64,000 bases of DNA from Alteromonas sp. RKMC-009 (GCF_003584565.2 NZ_CP031010.1:744001-808000); one strand, 5' to 3'; positions 23,072 to 33,383 are shown, counted from the stretch's first letter. The notes: generated by a model not told the origin, from the sequence alone. A program made the numbers and translations.

Positions 23072-23362
23072 CTATTCGTTATCCGCGGGAAGGATCCGGT
23101 AGAAGGTTTCGCCCTGCTTAATCAGGCCCAGTTCGTTTCTGGCCCGCTCTTCAATAGACTCAAGGCCGATTTTTAAATCGCTGATATCAGCCTTAAGCAG
23201 ATTGTTTCGCTGGGCAAGATTGTCGTTCTGTAACGACTGTTGCTGAACTTCCTGTTTAAGCGCAAGGTAGTCTGGCAGTGAATTTTTACCGAACCACAAG
23301 CGGTACTGGAGTAATCCCAGCAACACTATCAGTACAACGGTAACCCACTTATCCTGCCACAC
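23072..23362 (-). CDS. ftsB: FtsB, divisome coiled-coil protein
   Basis: One transmembrane helix (WVTVVLIVLLGLLQYRLWFG) is followed by the periplasmic coiled coil (about 35-75) and the conserved ERARNELGLIKQGETFYR end. FtsB works with FtsL and FtsQ to activate septal peptidoglycan synthesis. I chose GTG at 23362 (96 residues) because TAAGG (23375-23371) lies 8 nt before it; a GTG three codons upstream overlaps that same sequence. It is the first gene of the leftward string that runs to rpoS. Confidence 0.93.
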   Translation of the reverse strand: MWQDKWVTVVLIVLLGLLQYRLWFGKNSLPDYLALKQEVQQQSLQNDNLAQRNNLLKADISDLKIGLESIEERARNELGLIKQGETFYRILPADNE

Positions 23363-23392
23363 GGCAAACACCTTAACGTTAAATAAATGACT

Positions 23393-23421
23393 ATTATGCC
23401 TGTACTGGTCCGGCGGGTCTA
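23393..23421 (-). promoter_or_regulatory. Candidate promoter for ftsB and the downstream genes
   Basis: On the minus strand TAGACC (23421-23416) and CATAAT (23398-23393) are spaced 17 bp. The start site would lie about 25 nt before the ftsB GTG. It overlaps the last codon of the upstream gene. Prediction only. Confidence 0.4.
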
Positions 23422-25128
23422 CTGACCAAACTTGCTTTTAAGTTTGTCCAGCAGTTTATCCTTTTGCTTATCTATCACGCTGTTAAGCTGTGTTTTTAAT
23501 AGCCCTTCCAGTTCGCTGCTGTCTCCCTGCGCCGCTTTCAGCATGCTCTCCACACTCACCAGTTCGGTTTGTGTGTCTGACTGCAGGGCGCTGATCTTAC
23601 TGTTGAGTTTATTCATGGCTTCGTCCAGCTTATCCTGTTGAGATGCCGTTAACTCTGTAAGTGCAGCCTGTGCCAGCTTATTATCGAGATCTGACTTGAT
23701 ACTGAAACCCGGATCGCTGAGCGTACCGGATAATGCCATTTGCAAATCCAGCGACGATAGCTGTTTCAGTGCATTGGCAATGGCGGTAGTGAGTTTGTTG
23801 GTGCCGGCGGCTTCCATCGCCAGGCCGGCAAGATCGATATCGCTGCCGCCACTGAGCTGGTTATCTTTAACAGACATACTTCCGGTGGCACTCATCAGGG
23901 CTTGTTGTAAAGCGGCAGAGAGTTTCTCACTTTTGACCATGGGAATGTCTGCCAGATTAATGCCCGATAGCGACCATTGCTGGAATGCCTCAACCACGCC
24001 GTCGTCAATGCGGAACTGCCCTGACGATTCAAACTGTTTAAGTAAGGCACCGGCAGCAGAAATGGTGAAGGTAGTCGCATCGCCGGCCACATCGTGCATG
24101 TTGGTGATGTTCTTCCACACGCTGCCAATGCTTTCATCCTGCCATTTCACTGACACTTCGGCGTCTTTAACCAGAATATAAGGTAAATCAGCAGGGGCTT
24201 CTTCTGCAGGTTGCGTATCGCCCTGTATCAGAGGCAACACAATTTCTACGGCAGACATGAGGTACTGTGTATATTCCGCGGCTTTGTCGCCGAACACCAT
24301 TTGCGTAACCTGCTGCATGGCGGCATCGTCGCCGGCGATAACATTTTTAATGAACTGATAATCCTGCTGCGGGGCGTTCTTCAAGGCTTTGAGGCTGTTT
24401 GACAGGGCGGTTCTGGCATCACCCGCTTTGTCAGTGAATTCCCGGATCCTGGTCCGGTCTGAGGTAATTTCTGCTTTCAGAGACTCAAGCTTTTCCTTTG
24501 CAGAAAGCAGGGTTTGAGGATCTTTATAATCTGTATTTTTCAGAGCCTCAATCTCTGATTTATAGAATGCGATTCTGGATTTGTCCGGCAGAGCCTTGTA
24601 ATTCGCTTTTAAATCTTCAGAGTAAGTGGAGTAAGCCTGTTGCGCCTGTTCCACCGCCGCAGTAGTTTTCAGCGGCGAGCGGGCCAGCAATTCATCCACC
24701 GTAGGAACCGCGTCTTTGGCTTTTTGTTTCATTTCATCAAAGGTCAGACTCTGAGTTGGCTGGCGGTATACCGCACCTGGCGTACTTCTGGGCTGATTGA
24801 ACTGCACGTCCAGCACGGACAGTTTATTCACAATGACCTGATCTGACAGCAAGGGCATCAATGCCACATCGCCGTAGGCTTTGCCTACCACAACCTGATT
24901 CCTTGCCGGCGTAGTGGCATCCGTCAGTTGCACATTTTCAAGGGTAAAGGTAGTGGGGTACAGCGAGTGATCAAAGCTGCCGATGTTTACCTCTGCACCG
25001 TAAGATTCAGACAACTGAGATTCCAGTACGGACTTAATGAGGGTATTGGCAAACAGCCAGTACGCCACCACGAGCAGAACGATAATTAAAACGGGATAGT
25101 AGCGCTTCTTTACCCTCAAACCTGACAT
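23419..25128 (-). CDS. AsmA-like envelope protein of the TIGR03545 type
   Basis: 569 residues. An uncleaved N-terminal membrane helix (about 9-27: YYPVLIIVLLVVAYWLFA) is followed by a large periplasmic part. The start of that part (IKSVLESQLSESYGAEVNIG, LENVQLTD) has the AsmA/DUF748 pattern seen in proteins that bridge or work between the membranes. A long helical, Lys/Glu-rich middle (about 130-255) and a C-terminal coiled coil (about 490-569) follow. I recall this architecture as the TIGR03545 family of unknown function in Vibrio and relatives. It lies between a chemoreceptor gene and ftsB, all leftward. A lipid-transport or envelope role is inferred from AsmA relatives only. Confidence 0.7.
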   Translation of the reverse strand: MSGLRVKKRYYPVLIIVLLVVAYWLFANTLIKSVLESQLSESYGAEVNIGSFDHSLYPTTFTLENVQLTDATTPARNQVVVGKAYGDVALMPLLSDQVIVNKLSVLDVQFNQPRSTPGAVYRQPTQSLTFDEMKQKAKDAVPTVDELLARSPLKTTAAVEQAQQAYSTYSEDLKANYKALPDKSRIAFYKSEIEALKNTDYKDPQTLLSAKEKLESLKAEITSDRTRIREFTDKAGDARTALSNSLKALKNAPQQDYQFIKNVIAGDDAAMQQVTQMVFGDKAAEYTQYLMSAVEIVLPLIQGDTQPAEEAPADLPYILVKDAEVSVKWQDESIGSVWKNITNMHDVAGDATTFTISAAGALLKQFESSGQFRIDDGVVEAFQQWSLSGINLADIPMVKSEKLSAALQQALMSATGSMSVKDNQLSGGSDIDLAGLAMEAAGTNKLTTAIANALKQLSSLDLQMALSGTLSDPGFSIKSDLDNKLAQAALTELTASQQDKLDEAMNKLNSKISALQSDTQTELVSVESMLKAAQGDSSELEGLLKTQLNSVIDKQKDKLLDKLKSKFGQ

Positions 25129-25151
25129 GAATAACTCCTGGTTGGATGCGG

Positions 25152-26783
25152 TCAGTACTGGAATTTTCGCATAGCCTGACGCGCCTGCTCAACATGACCT
25201 GCCAGTGCGATACTGGTTTGTGTCATTTCTTCTACGTTAGACACAGTATGCCTTGCGGACTCAGAAAGTTCATTTATTCGCAGGTTTACTTCCTGTGCCG
25301 CGTCACTTTGCTGGCCGGTAGCCTCCGCAATATGCCGGTTCTTAGCGGCGATGTCAGACATAATACTTAATAAAGTACGTAAGGTTTCATCTGCCTGTTT
25401 GACATTGGCAACGGTGCTGTCTACAGCAGACTGACTGGTTTTAACCGCGTTCACTGCGGCAGATGAGCCACTTTGTAACTCCTGAATCATTTGCTGAATT
25501 TCATCAGTACTCTGACCGGTTCTGCTGGCGAGCGTACGTACTTCATCGGCCACCACAGCAAACCCGCGACCCTGTTCACCGGCACGGGCTGCTTCAATAG
25601 CCGCGTTAAGTGCCAGTAAATTTGTTTGTTCTGAAATACCACGGATAACATCAAGCACGCTGCCAATCTTGTCACTCTGCTGGGCAAGCTGGCTCACTGT
25701 ATTCACCACGGATTCAATACTCTGGTTCAGCGACTGAATGTCTGTTACTGATTGCGCAACAGCCTGAATCCCTGCTTTTGCACTTTGACCCGCCGACTCC
25801 GTAGAGTGGTCAGCTTCTGCGGCATGACGACTGACATCGCCAATATTCACAGTCATTTGTTCCATTGCAGAGGCAACCTGTATGGCATTGTGACTCTGCG
25901 TTTGTGCCTGACTCTCGCTGGACTGACGGATATCAGCTAACCGCGAACCTTCCTGTGCGACCTGTTCTATTGCACCATGGAGAGACTGCAATGACTCCCT
26001 CACTTTCGCCACAAACGCATTGTAATGGCGGCTGAGTCTGGCTATTTCATCGTTTCCGTTTTCGGGCAATTCACGGGTTAAGTCCCCCTGACCCTGGGAA
26101 ATGTCTTTCATCCGCTCAGTCGTCGCACGTAGCGGGGTAATAATGCTCTGACCAATTAACCAGGCAAACAGAATAACCAGGATCAAACACACCACGCCCA
26201 GGCCGATAAACACATTGCGGATATGAGAAAACGCTGCGTCGAGACGGGTAAGGTAAATGCCGGTGCCAACGGTCCATTGCCAGGGGGCGAAACGTTTTAC
26301 GTAGGATATTTTATCCACGGCTTTTTCGGAATTGGGCAATGGCCAGACGTAGGGAACAAAGCCTTCATTCTCAGACTTCACCAGCCGTGCCATGGTGACG
26401 AAGAACTTATCGCCGTTAGCATCTTTGAAATCCGTTAAATCCTGACCGTCAAGCGCGGGCTTCAGAGGATGCATGACCATGGCCGGCGTATCATCCTGGA
26501 TCCACAAATAGTTACCGTCGTCATAGCGTATTGCTGCTATAACACCTTTGGCCTGCATTTGTGCTTCAGCTATGGTCATATCCCCGTTTTCTGACAACGT
26601 GGAAAAGTGTTCCAGCACCGAGTAAGCCGATTCAACGATGTGCTTCGTCTCCTCATAAGCCTTGTCTTTTTGCGCTTCATAGTGTTGCTGCAACACGACC
26701 ACTGTCATTACAAGCAGCAGGCCTGCTACCAGCAGTACAAGAAAGGCTAACCGTTGAACAACGCTGAAATTTCGTAGCTTCAT
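25152..26783 (-). CDS. Methyl-accepting chemotaxis protein with a single Cache sensor
   Basis: 543 residues. TM1 lies at about 12-30. The periplasmic sCache_2-type sensor lies about 35-190 ([36 protein letters not shown]). TM2 is at about 190-212, then HAMP, then the signalling domain with the hairpin tip [21 protein letters not shown] and [10 protein letters not shown]. There is no C-terminal CheR-binding pentapeptide. Such sensors often bind small organic acids; the ligand here is unknown. It lies 23 bp upstream of the AsmA-like gene on the same strand and divergent from putA. Confidence 0.93.
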   Translation of the reverse strand: MKLRNFSVVQRLAFLVLLVAGLLLVMTVVVLQQHYEAQKDKAYEETKHIVESAYSVLEHFSTLSENGDMTIAEAQMQAKGVIAAIRYDDGNYLWIQDDTPAMVMHPLKPALDGQDLTDFKDANGDKFFVTMARLVKSENEGFVPYVWPLPNSEKAVDKISYVKRFAPWQWTVGTGIYLTRLDAAFSHIRNVFIGLGVVCLILVILFAWLIGQSIITPLRATTERMKDISQGQGDLTRELPENGNDEIARLSRHYNAFVAKVRESLQSLHGAIEQVAQEGSRLADIRQSSESQAQTQSHNAIQVASAMEQMTVNIGDVSRHAAEADHSTESAGQSAKAGIQAVAQSVTDIQSLNQSIESVVNTVSQLAQQSDKIGSVLDVIRGISEQTNLLALNAAIEAARAGEQGRGFAVVADEVRTLASRTGQSTDEIQQMIQELQSGSSAAVNAVKTSQSAVDSTVANVKQADETLRTLLSIMSDIAAKNRHIAEATGQQSDAAQEVNLRINELSESARHTVSNVEEMTQTSIALAGHVEQARQAMRKFQY

Positions 26784-27153
26784 GATATCTCATCCATTTG
26801 TTTATGAAGGGAGTGTAGGAAAGCTTTCGTCATTCTGCCATATGAAAAACGGTGAATATCAGTAAGAAAGTTGTATTTTGCGGTGGCCTTTTTCCAGGCC
26901 CGCTCGGGGATGTACATCTTTTTATACAATTCGCGCCGGACGACAGAAAAGTCAGGACAGAGCGCCCCTTTTCCTTACCGGGGTTTGTGATAGCATGCCG
27001 CCGCTGAAAGCCGGTCGTGATCTTTACAGGTCAGGGAACATACTAATGATCAACAATCGACTTTACTTGCTATTTCAGCCCCTGAAGGGCATCGTGAGTG
27101 CAAGAATCAATCAGCAGGTAATGACAACACCATACAGATAAAGAAGGGTTTCA
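26784..27153. other. 370-bp divergent region between the chemoreceptor and putA
   Basis: No gene that I can support; an 87-codon reading frame (26878-27141) looks accidental. It holds TACAATTCGCGCC (26925-26937), which repeats exactly the -10 and discriminator of the rplU promoter (14160-14172). Start sites near 26937 would leave a leader of more than 200 nt. AAGAAGGG before the putA ATG is its ribosome-binding site. Confidence 0.5.
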
Positions 27154-30100
27154 ATGCTCACTAATGACAATCTTAATACGCTGCCTTCTATTCGTCAGCG
27201 CATCCGCGACCACTACCGTATCGATGAATCCACCGCGATAGATCAAATTCTGCCTGTTGCCGAAGTCAATCCGAGAGCACGAAGCCGTGCCTGGGAGCGT
27301 GCACGTAAAATGGTGTTGCAAATCCGCCGGGAGCAGGAAAGTCATGGCGGCGTTGATGCCTTACTTAATGAGTATTCGCTGTCTACCGCTGAAGGTGTGG
27401 TGTTGATGTGTCTGGCCGAAGCGTTACTTCGTGTGCCGGATAAAGCCACTCAGGACGAGCTTATCCGTGACAAACTGTCAAAAGGTCAGTGGACTCCGCA
27501 CCTGGGGAACTCAGATTCCATGTTCGTTAACGCATCGGCATGGGGTCTTCTGTTAACCGGTAACATGGTTAACTATGCGGACAAGCGTCGCAAAGAGCAG
27601 TTCGGCTTATTGAAACAGACCCTTGGCAGATTGGGTGAACCGGTTATCCGCCGGGCAATGAACATCGCTATGCGGGTAATGGGCCGTCAGTTTGTTATGG
27701 GTGAAACCATTGCTGATGCGGTAGAGCGGGCGAAAGAGAAAGAGAAGAAAGGTTACGTCTATTCTTACGACATGCTGGGCGAAGGTGCCCGCACCATGAA
27801 GGATGCAGATCGTTACTACGACGCTTATGTTAAGGCCATTAAAGAAATCGGCAAAGCGGCAGCAGGTCGCGGGCCCAAGCGTTCTCCCGGGATTTCTGTC
27901 AAACTGTCGGCGATCCATCCCCGCTATGAATTTTTACATGCAGGACGGGTGATGGCGGAAATTCCGCCCAAGCTGAAAGCCCTGTGTATGATGGCGAAAG
28001 AGTACGACATTGGCCTGACTGTTGACGCTGAAGAAGCGGATCGTCTGGACATTTCTCTGGACGTCATCGAAACCGTGTTCCGCGACCCGGACCTTGAGGG
28101 CTGGACAGGATTTGGTCTGGCAGTTCAGGCTTATCAGAAGCGGGCTATTCATGTTATTGAATGGTTACGCACGCTGACACTGGAAGTGGGCCGCAGCATG
28201 ATGGTGCGGCTGGTTAAAGGCGCTTACTGGGATACAGAAATTAAAATGACCCAGCAGGCCGGTGTGGACGGTTTCCCTGTATTTACACGGAAGTCCTCGA
28301 CTGACGTGTCTTACCATGCCTGTGCTAACCGCTTGCTGGACTACCGTGATTCGATTTACCCTCAGTTTGCTACCCACAATGCGTACAGCGCATCGGTGAT
28401 CATTGAACTGGCCGGTGATGACAAAGACGGGTTTGAGTTCCAGTGTCTTCACGGTATGGGCGACACCCTGTACGACCAGGTCGTGACGCAGGAAAAAATT
28501 CAGTGCCGGGTATATGCGCCGGTGGGTGAGCATGAAGATCTGCTGGCTTACCTGGTTCGCCGCCTGTTGGAAAACGGGGCGAACTCATCTTTCGTTAACG
28601 CAATTGTTGATGATGAAAAGCCGGTTGAATCACTGTTGGAAGACCCGGTTGAAAAAACCCAGCGTCTTAAAACCCGTTACAACAAGCAAATCAGTGCCCC
28701 ACGGGATCTGTACGCGCCGGAGCGTGACAACTCCCGCGGTCTCGACCTCACTGATGTTAACGCCGTGCACGCGCTTCAGCATGAACTGGCCCGCTGGAAA
28801 AATTATTATGTGGTAACTGACGGTAAATTACCGGAAGGGGCTACGGCAGTTCTGAACCCTGCCAATAAATCTGATGTGGTGGGTTTCCATCATTATGCAG
28901 AACAAAAACAAATGACAGAAGCGCTGGACAAAGCCCACAACGGTTTTGCGGCCTGGTCAAAACGTTCTGTGGAAGAACGGGCGGACATTCTTGAACGCAC
29001 AGCTTTTGCTCTTGAGCGGCATATGGGCGAACTGATTGCCATTTGTATCCGTGAAGCAGGTAAAGTTACGCAGGACAGTATCGACGAAGTCCGTGAAGCT
29101 GTGGATTTCTGTCGTTACTATGCCGTCCGCGCCCGTGAGCTGGACGAGGATCAGCGTTTTGTTCCCCGTGGTGTTGTGTTGTGTATCAGTCCCTGGAACT
29201 TCCCGCTGGCGATTTTCTTAGGTCAGGTGGTGGCAGCGTTAGCGACCGGTAATACGGTGGTGGCGAAGCCTGCTGAACAAACCAGTATGATCGCTAAACG
29301 TGCGCTGGAAATTATGCACACAGTGGGTCTGCCGGAAGATGCTCTGCAACTGATTATTGCGCCCGGCAAGCATGTCGGCAGTACATTACTGCCTGATGAG
29401 CGCATTAAAGCGGTGATGTTCACCGGTTCAACCCAAACCGGTACGTTGATTTCCCAGTTACTGGCAGAGCGGGGCGGTGAGCAGGTTCCTCTGATTGCTG
29501 AAACCGGTGGTCAGAACTGTATGATTGTTGATTCAACGGCCTTGCCTGAGCAGGTGGTGGATGATGTGGTTCATTCTGGCTTCCAGAGCGCCGGTCAGCG
29601 CTGTTCTGCATTGCGGGTGCTTTACGTTCAGGAAGACATTGCTGATGATTTAACTGACATGCTCATCGGCGCGATGAAGGAACTGAGTATCGGCGATCCG
29701 GCCCTTCTCAGTACTGACGTAGGTCCTGTGATTGACGAAAAAGCTTTCAACAGCCTGAAACAGCATGAAGAAGCGATGCAGGATAAAGGTAAATTGCTTT
29801 ACCAGTGCAAGATCCCGGAAGGATGCAATGACGGGTATTTCTTCCCGCCAACTCTGTACGAGATTAAGAGTATTGATGTGCTGGAGCGTGAAGTTTTCGG
29901 TCCGGTCATTCATATCGTCCGCTTTAAAGGTAAAGAGATCGGCGAAGTGGTGGACAAGATCAACAGCACCGGTTTTGGCCTGACAATGGGCATTCACTCC
30001 CGTATTGAAGAAAGGGCAAACGAACTGGCCGCCCGCAGCCGTGCCGGTAACGTTTATGTCAACCGCAATATGATTGGCGCCATCGTCGGCGTACAGCCAT

Positions 30101-30954
30101 TCGGCGGACGGGGATTATCCGGTACCGGGCCTAAAGCCGGCGGTCCAAACTATCTGCGCCGTCTGATGCAGGAACGTGCTACACCGAAGCCTTCTCAGGT
30201 CGACGATATCGATAATCTGGATGCTGCATTATCCGGTGAGAAGCAGGATGCCGAAGCTGCAACCCGCCTGATGAATCAGGGTGTTAATGTTGAGGCGCAA
30301 TGGCGACATACTCCGCTGAACGACCGTATCTCTATGGTGCGTCAGTTACTGGCAAAACTTGCCAGAGTCGACATTGTTGATGAACTGGCGGATGACTTAA
30401 ACCGCACCCTGGCAACCGCCCGTCAGCAACTGACAACGGTTGAACGCACATTGTCCAAACCCACACAGCTTCCGGGGCCGACTGGTGAGTCTAACAAGCT
30501 TTACCTTGAACCCCGTGGTGTACTGGTTTGTTTCGCCGATAAAGGCGTGACATTCGAATACTGGACGTTGTCTATCGTGACTGCACTGGCAACCGGTAAC
30601 GTAGTGGTATCAGTAGTATCTGATCTGTTTTATGAAGAAGCGCTGGAATTCCAGAAGCACTTTAATAAAACCGGTGCCGCTGAGGGAGTATTCCAGGTAG
30701 CAAGATTAAGTCATTTAAATGACCTGCTTATGCACGAACATCTGGCCGGTGTGGTGGTGGATTCTCACACTGAACGTACTGCTCAGATTGCGGCCATGTT
30801 ATCTTCCCGCAAGGGCGCTATTCTGCCGGTAATTACCGCAGAATATAACGATAACCTGATCCAACGTCTGCTTACCGAGAAAACCATCAGTATTGATACC
30901 ACCGCATCCGGCGGTAATACTTCGCTGATGACGCTGGTGGAAGACGACGAGTAA
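27154..30954 (+). CDS. putA: PutA, bifunctional proline dehydrogenase / glutamate-semialdehyde dehydrogenase
   Basis: 1266 residues. In order: N-terminal arm and alpha domain (1-165), FAD-dependent proline dehydrogenase barrel (about 170-480, with RLVKGAYWD), NAD-dependent aldehyde dehydrogenase (about 560-1020, with nucleophile Cys817 in GQRCSALR and SPWNFP), and a C-terminal ALDH-superfamily-like domain (about 1070-1266). It oxidises proline to glutamate at the membrane face, passing electrons to quinone and channelling the intermediate. The ribbon-helix-helix DNA-binding domain of E. coli PutA is absent, so it cannot repress its own gene; this is the type B architecture. A strong terminator follows. 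Confidence 0.97.
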   Translation: MLTNDNLNTLPSIRQRIRDHYRIDESTAIDQILPVAEVNPRARSRAWERARKMVLQIRREQESHGGVDALLNEYSLSTAEGVVLMCLAEALLRVPDKATQDELIRDKLSKGQWTPHLGNSDSMFVNASAWGLLLTGNMVNYADKRRKEQFGLLKQTLGRLGEPVIRRAMNIAMRVMGRQFVMGETIADAVERAKEKEKKGYVYSYDMLGEGARTMKDADRYYDAYVKAIKEIGKAAAGRGPKRSPGISVKLSAIHPRYEFLHAGRVMAEIPPKLKALCMMAKEYDIGLTVDAEEADRLDISLDVIETVFRDPDLEGWTGFGLAVQAYQKRAIHVIEWLRTLTLEVGRSMMVRLVKGAYWDTEIKMTQQAGVDGFPVFTRKSSTDVSYHACANRLLDYRDSIYPQFATHNAYSASVIIELAGDDKDGFEFQCLHGMGDTLYDQVVTQEKIQCRVYAPVGEHEDLLAYLVRRLLENGANSSFVNAIVDDEKPVESLLEDPVEKTQRLKTRYNKQISAPRDLYAPERDNSRGLDLTDVNAVHALQHELARWKNYYVVTDGKLPEGATAVLNPANKSDVVGFHHYAEQKQMTEALDKAHNGFAAWSKRSVEERADILERTAFALERHMGELIAICIREAGKVTQDSIDEVREAVDFCRYYAVRARELDEDQRFVPRGVVLCISPWNFPLAIFLGQVVAALATGNTVVAKPAEQTSMIAKRALEIMHTVGLPEDALQLIIAPGKHVGSTLLPDERIKAVMFTGSTQTGTLISQLLAERGGEQVPLIAETGGQNCMIVDSTALPEQVVDDVVHSGFQSAGQRCSALRVLYVQEDIADDLTDMLIGAMKELSIGDPALLSTDVGPVIDEKAFNSLKQHEEAMQDKGKLLYQCKIPEGCNDGYFFPPTLYEIKSIDVLEREVFGPVIHIVRFKGKEIGEVVDKINSTGFGLTMGIHSRIEERANELAARSRAGNVYVNRNMIGAIVGVQPFGGRGLSGTGPKAGGPNYLRRLMQERATPKPSQVDDIDNLDAALSGEKQDAEAATRLMNQGVNVEAQWRHTPLNDRISMVRQLLAKLARVDIVDELADDLNRTLATARQQLTTVERTLSKPTQLPGPTGESNKLYLEPRGVLVCFADKGVTFEYWTLSIVTALATGNVVVSVVSDLFYEEALEFQKHFNKTGAAEGVFQVARLSHLNDLLMHEHLAGVVVDSHTERTAQIAAMLSSRKGAILPVITAEYNDNLIQRLLTEKTISIDTTASGGNTSLMTLVEDDE

Positions 30955-30981
30955 GTCCTTAAGGTCTGTCGTAAACACCAC

Positions 30982-31022
30982 AAAAAACCGGTCCCGTTAA
31001 AAAAACGGAACCGGTTTTTTTT
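30982..31022. terminator. Bidirectional terminator between putA and the YgiM-like gene
   Basis: AAAAAACCGGT (30982-30992) pairs with ACCGGTTTTTT (31010-31020). The inner CCGTT (30994-30998) pairs with AACGG (31004-31008) after one mismatch. It has eight T on the + side and six T on the - side, so it can end both convergent transcripts. Confidence 0.92.
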
Positions 31023-31059
31023 AATCTTAAATAAAATGGCGTTGCTGGTTTTGTCCGGC

Positions 31060-31674
31060 TTACATCCATTCGTCGTTACGACGACGCTTCTTCGGCAGGA
31101 AGGTAAGGATCACGCCAAGCAGTACGCCACCACCGGCAACAATACCGCCCCAGGTAAACCACTTGATCATCTCATCTTTACTCTGCTGTTCCAGCTTATT
31201 GGTAAGACGGGTAATCTGAGTTGTCTGATCGCCGGTTTCGTCCTGAAGTTGTTTCAGTTCCTGACGGGTCGCGTTCAGTTGCTGTTTCAGCCTTTCATTC
31301 TCTGACTGTAAACCCTGTACGCTGGCTTCGCTGTCAGCCAGGCGCTGAGTCAGCAACGGAATTTTCTCGGCATAAGACATTTCATTACTGATAAAACGGG
31401 TTTCTACCCAGCCAGTGCGGCCTTCATTATCTTTTATCTGCGTAAACTCTGTCTCGTTATTTCTGTCCAGTACAGTAATGGGCGTTCCGGCGGCCACAGA
31501 GCCTAAAATCCGGTAGTTCCGGCCCGCACCCGTATGAAGAAATACGAAAAGATCGTCGCGGATATAATTTGAAGAAGAAGCTTCCAGCTGCAGAGATTCT
31601 TCAATGGAATCCTCCTGTGCGAAAACCTGGATTGAAAGACCAATTAATGCGATGGTCAGCCATTTTCGTAACAT
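31060..31674 (-). CDS. YgiM-like SH3 / coiled-coil membrane protein (TIGR04211 type)
   Basis: 204 residues. It has a signal peptide (LTIALIGLSIQVFAQ), a bacterial SH3 domain (about 36-95: YIRDDLFVFLHTGAGRNYRILG...GWVETRFI), a long coiled coil (about 100-165), a C-terminal transmembrane helix (FTWGGIVAGGGVLLGVILTF) and a basic tail KKRRR. This is the layout of E. coli YgiM, an inner-membrane protein of unknown function. It diverges from the ygiF homologue across about 200 bp, a pairing also found in enterics. Confidence 0.85.
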   Translation of the reverse strand: MLRKWLTIALIGLSIQVFAQEDSIEESLQLEASSSNYIRDDLFVFLHTGAGRNYRILGSVAAGTPITVLDRNNETEFTQIKDNEGRTGWVETRFISNEMSYAEKIPLLTQRLADSEASVQGLQSENERLKQQLNATRQELKQLQDETGDQTTQITRLTNKLEQQSKDEMIKWFTWGGIVAGGGVLLGVILTFLPKKRRRNDEWM

Positions 31675-31877
31675 AGTGCGTCCGTAGTTGTTTTAAGAAA
31701 CTGTGTGATGTTATTGGCTGCAAACCTGAAAGGCAAGCGTACCCGCCACATTGGACCGGCAACCCGGCTGACAGTTCACTACGTTTGCACATTTGTAAGG
31801 TGATCATCCGTTGCGAAAAATATTATACGAAGGTATTGTGTCGGAATACTGACACTTACCGACCTGCCTTTTTCTCT

Positions 31878-33383
31878 ATGTCGGAAATAGAAATAAAATT
31901 TGTTACCCGCGACAATGCTTTACCTGCATTTGTCGAAAAAGTGCTGCCTGCCTTTGAGCAGGCTGGTTTCAGCATTTCCCGTGAGCCGGAAATGCGCTTG
32001 CAGAACGATTATTACGATACCGCAGACCACCTTTTCCAGCAGGAAAAGATGGGCTTCCGCGTCCGTGGTAACAATGGCCGTTTTGAACAGACCATGAAAA
32101 CCCATGGCAAAGTCAGCGGCGGTTTGCATGAGCGTGCCGAGTACAATGTGGCCCTTGACGGTGCTGAGCCGGACTTGCGCCTGTTTCCCGGGGATGTCTG
32201 GCCGGAAGGCTGGCAGATTGAGCAGGTAAACGACAACTTGCAGCGCCAGTTCAGTACCCATTTCGTAAGAACCGCGTTCGATGTTGAATGGGACGGCGCA
32301 TGTGTAGAAGTAGTGATTGACGAAGGTGAAGCCAGTACGGGTAAGAACAGCTCTCCCATCCATGAGATTGAGCTGGAACTGAAACAGGGCGAAGTCTCTC
32401 ATCTGTTTACACTGGCAAAGTTGATCACAGAAAACACGCCTGTGCGCCTGAGCGACGTGTCTAAAGCTGCGCAGGGCTACCAGTTGCTTAACGGGCTGTC
32501 GCCGGTTATTTCTCAAATGCAGCCTTATTTAAAGCTGGAGCAGGGTACATCAACCGAAGAGGCTTTCTGCCGGGCAGTGCAGCAAGCATTGTCTCACTGG
32601 CAGAAACATGAGCATCTGTATTTCGAAACCGGGTCTGTGAAGATGCTCGGCGAAATCGTTAAAAGTGCACGCCTGTTGTTGCAGACAGTATCTTTGTATC
32701 TGCCTGTTCTGCAATGCCCGCAATTATTGTCAGTGCATCAGTTGCTGATGAAATATATGCAAGTCTGGTTATGGCAGGATGATCTGCAGAGCCTTCGCTA
32801 TCTGTTGTCGAAAAAGAGTCTGTTTAATAAATGCCTGAGTCGTTATCCGGCACTGACCAGTTATTTGCAGGGCAGAAAAGCCGGGTTAATTCATGCACAC
32901 ACACCTGATGAAATACTGTACAGTAAACAAACTAATACGTTAAAAGTATTAGTTGCTCAGTTATTGCAGGAAAAACCCTGGCGCCAGCATTCAACTGCAT
33001 ACAGTCTGCCGGTAATGGAACATGCGCAGGGGTGGTTATCTCAGGGCTGGCAAACGGTACAACAAACCATGCCGGGCAGCAGAACAATGACACCCGAAAA
33101 TTATCTGGCCATTGGTGTATTGCTGAGACAAACCTTGTGGAACGGTTTTCTGCTGGCTGATTTATTTGATGAAGAACGGCATCATTTCCGCGCGCCATGG
33201 TTAGACATTCTTACCGGAATTGACGAATTAAAAGCGTTAATGATGCTGCGGGGCCTTGCTACTGAATCTGAGCTGGACGAACTGTCAGATGTATTCAGTT
33301 GGGTGGATGATAAGATTGCTAATTTGATGCATGTCATGGAGAGAACCAGACAAGCCGGTATGCAGGGCGACGTATACTGGTAA
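31878..33383 (+). CDS. ygiF: YgiF-like CYTH inorganic triphosphatase with CHAD-like C terminus
   Basis: 501 residues from MSEIEIKF, which fits the family start (ExExK in EIEIK). The CYTH domain (1-205) has the charged tunnel residues spread over FRVRGNNGRFEQTMK, ERAEYNV and HEIELELK. The C-terminal part (about 215-500) is helical and CHAD-like. E. coli YgiF hydrolyses inorganic triphosphate. The ribosome-binding site before this ATG is poor, and the frame is open further upstream to 31785, so the start is less certain than the identity. Confidence 0.9.
   Translation: MSEIEIKFVTRDNALPAFVEKVLPAFEQAGFSISREPEMRLQNDYYDTADHLFQQEKMGFRVRGNNGRFEQTMKTHGKVSGGLHERAEYNVALDGAEPDLRLFPGDVWPEGWQIEQVNDNLQRQFSTHFVRTAFDVEWDGACVEVVIDEGEASTGKNSSPIHEIELELKQGEVSHLFTLAKLITENTPVRLSDVSKAAQGYQLLNGLSPVISQMQPYLKLEQGTSTEEAFCRAVQQALSHWQKHEHLYFETGSVKMLGEIVKSARLLLQTVSLYLPVLQCPQLLSVHQLLMKYMQVWLWQDDLQSLRYLLSKKSLFNKCLSRYPALTSYLQGRKAGLIHAHTPDEILYSKQTNTLKVLVAQLLQEKPWRQHSTAYSLPVMEHAQGWLSQGWQTVQQTMPGSRTMTPENYLAIGVLLRQTLWNGFLLADLFDEERHHFRAPWLDILTGIDELKALMMLRGLATESELDELSDVFSWVDDKIANLMHVMERTRQAGMQGDVYW

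Noticed and set aside
26878..27141. 87-codon reading frame between the chemoreceptor and putA
   Set aside because: No ribosome-binding site, odd composition, and it covers the expected putA leader.
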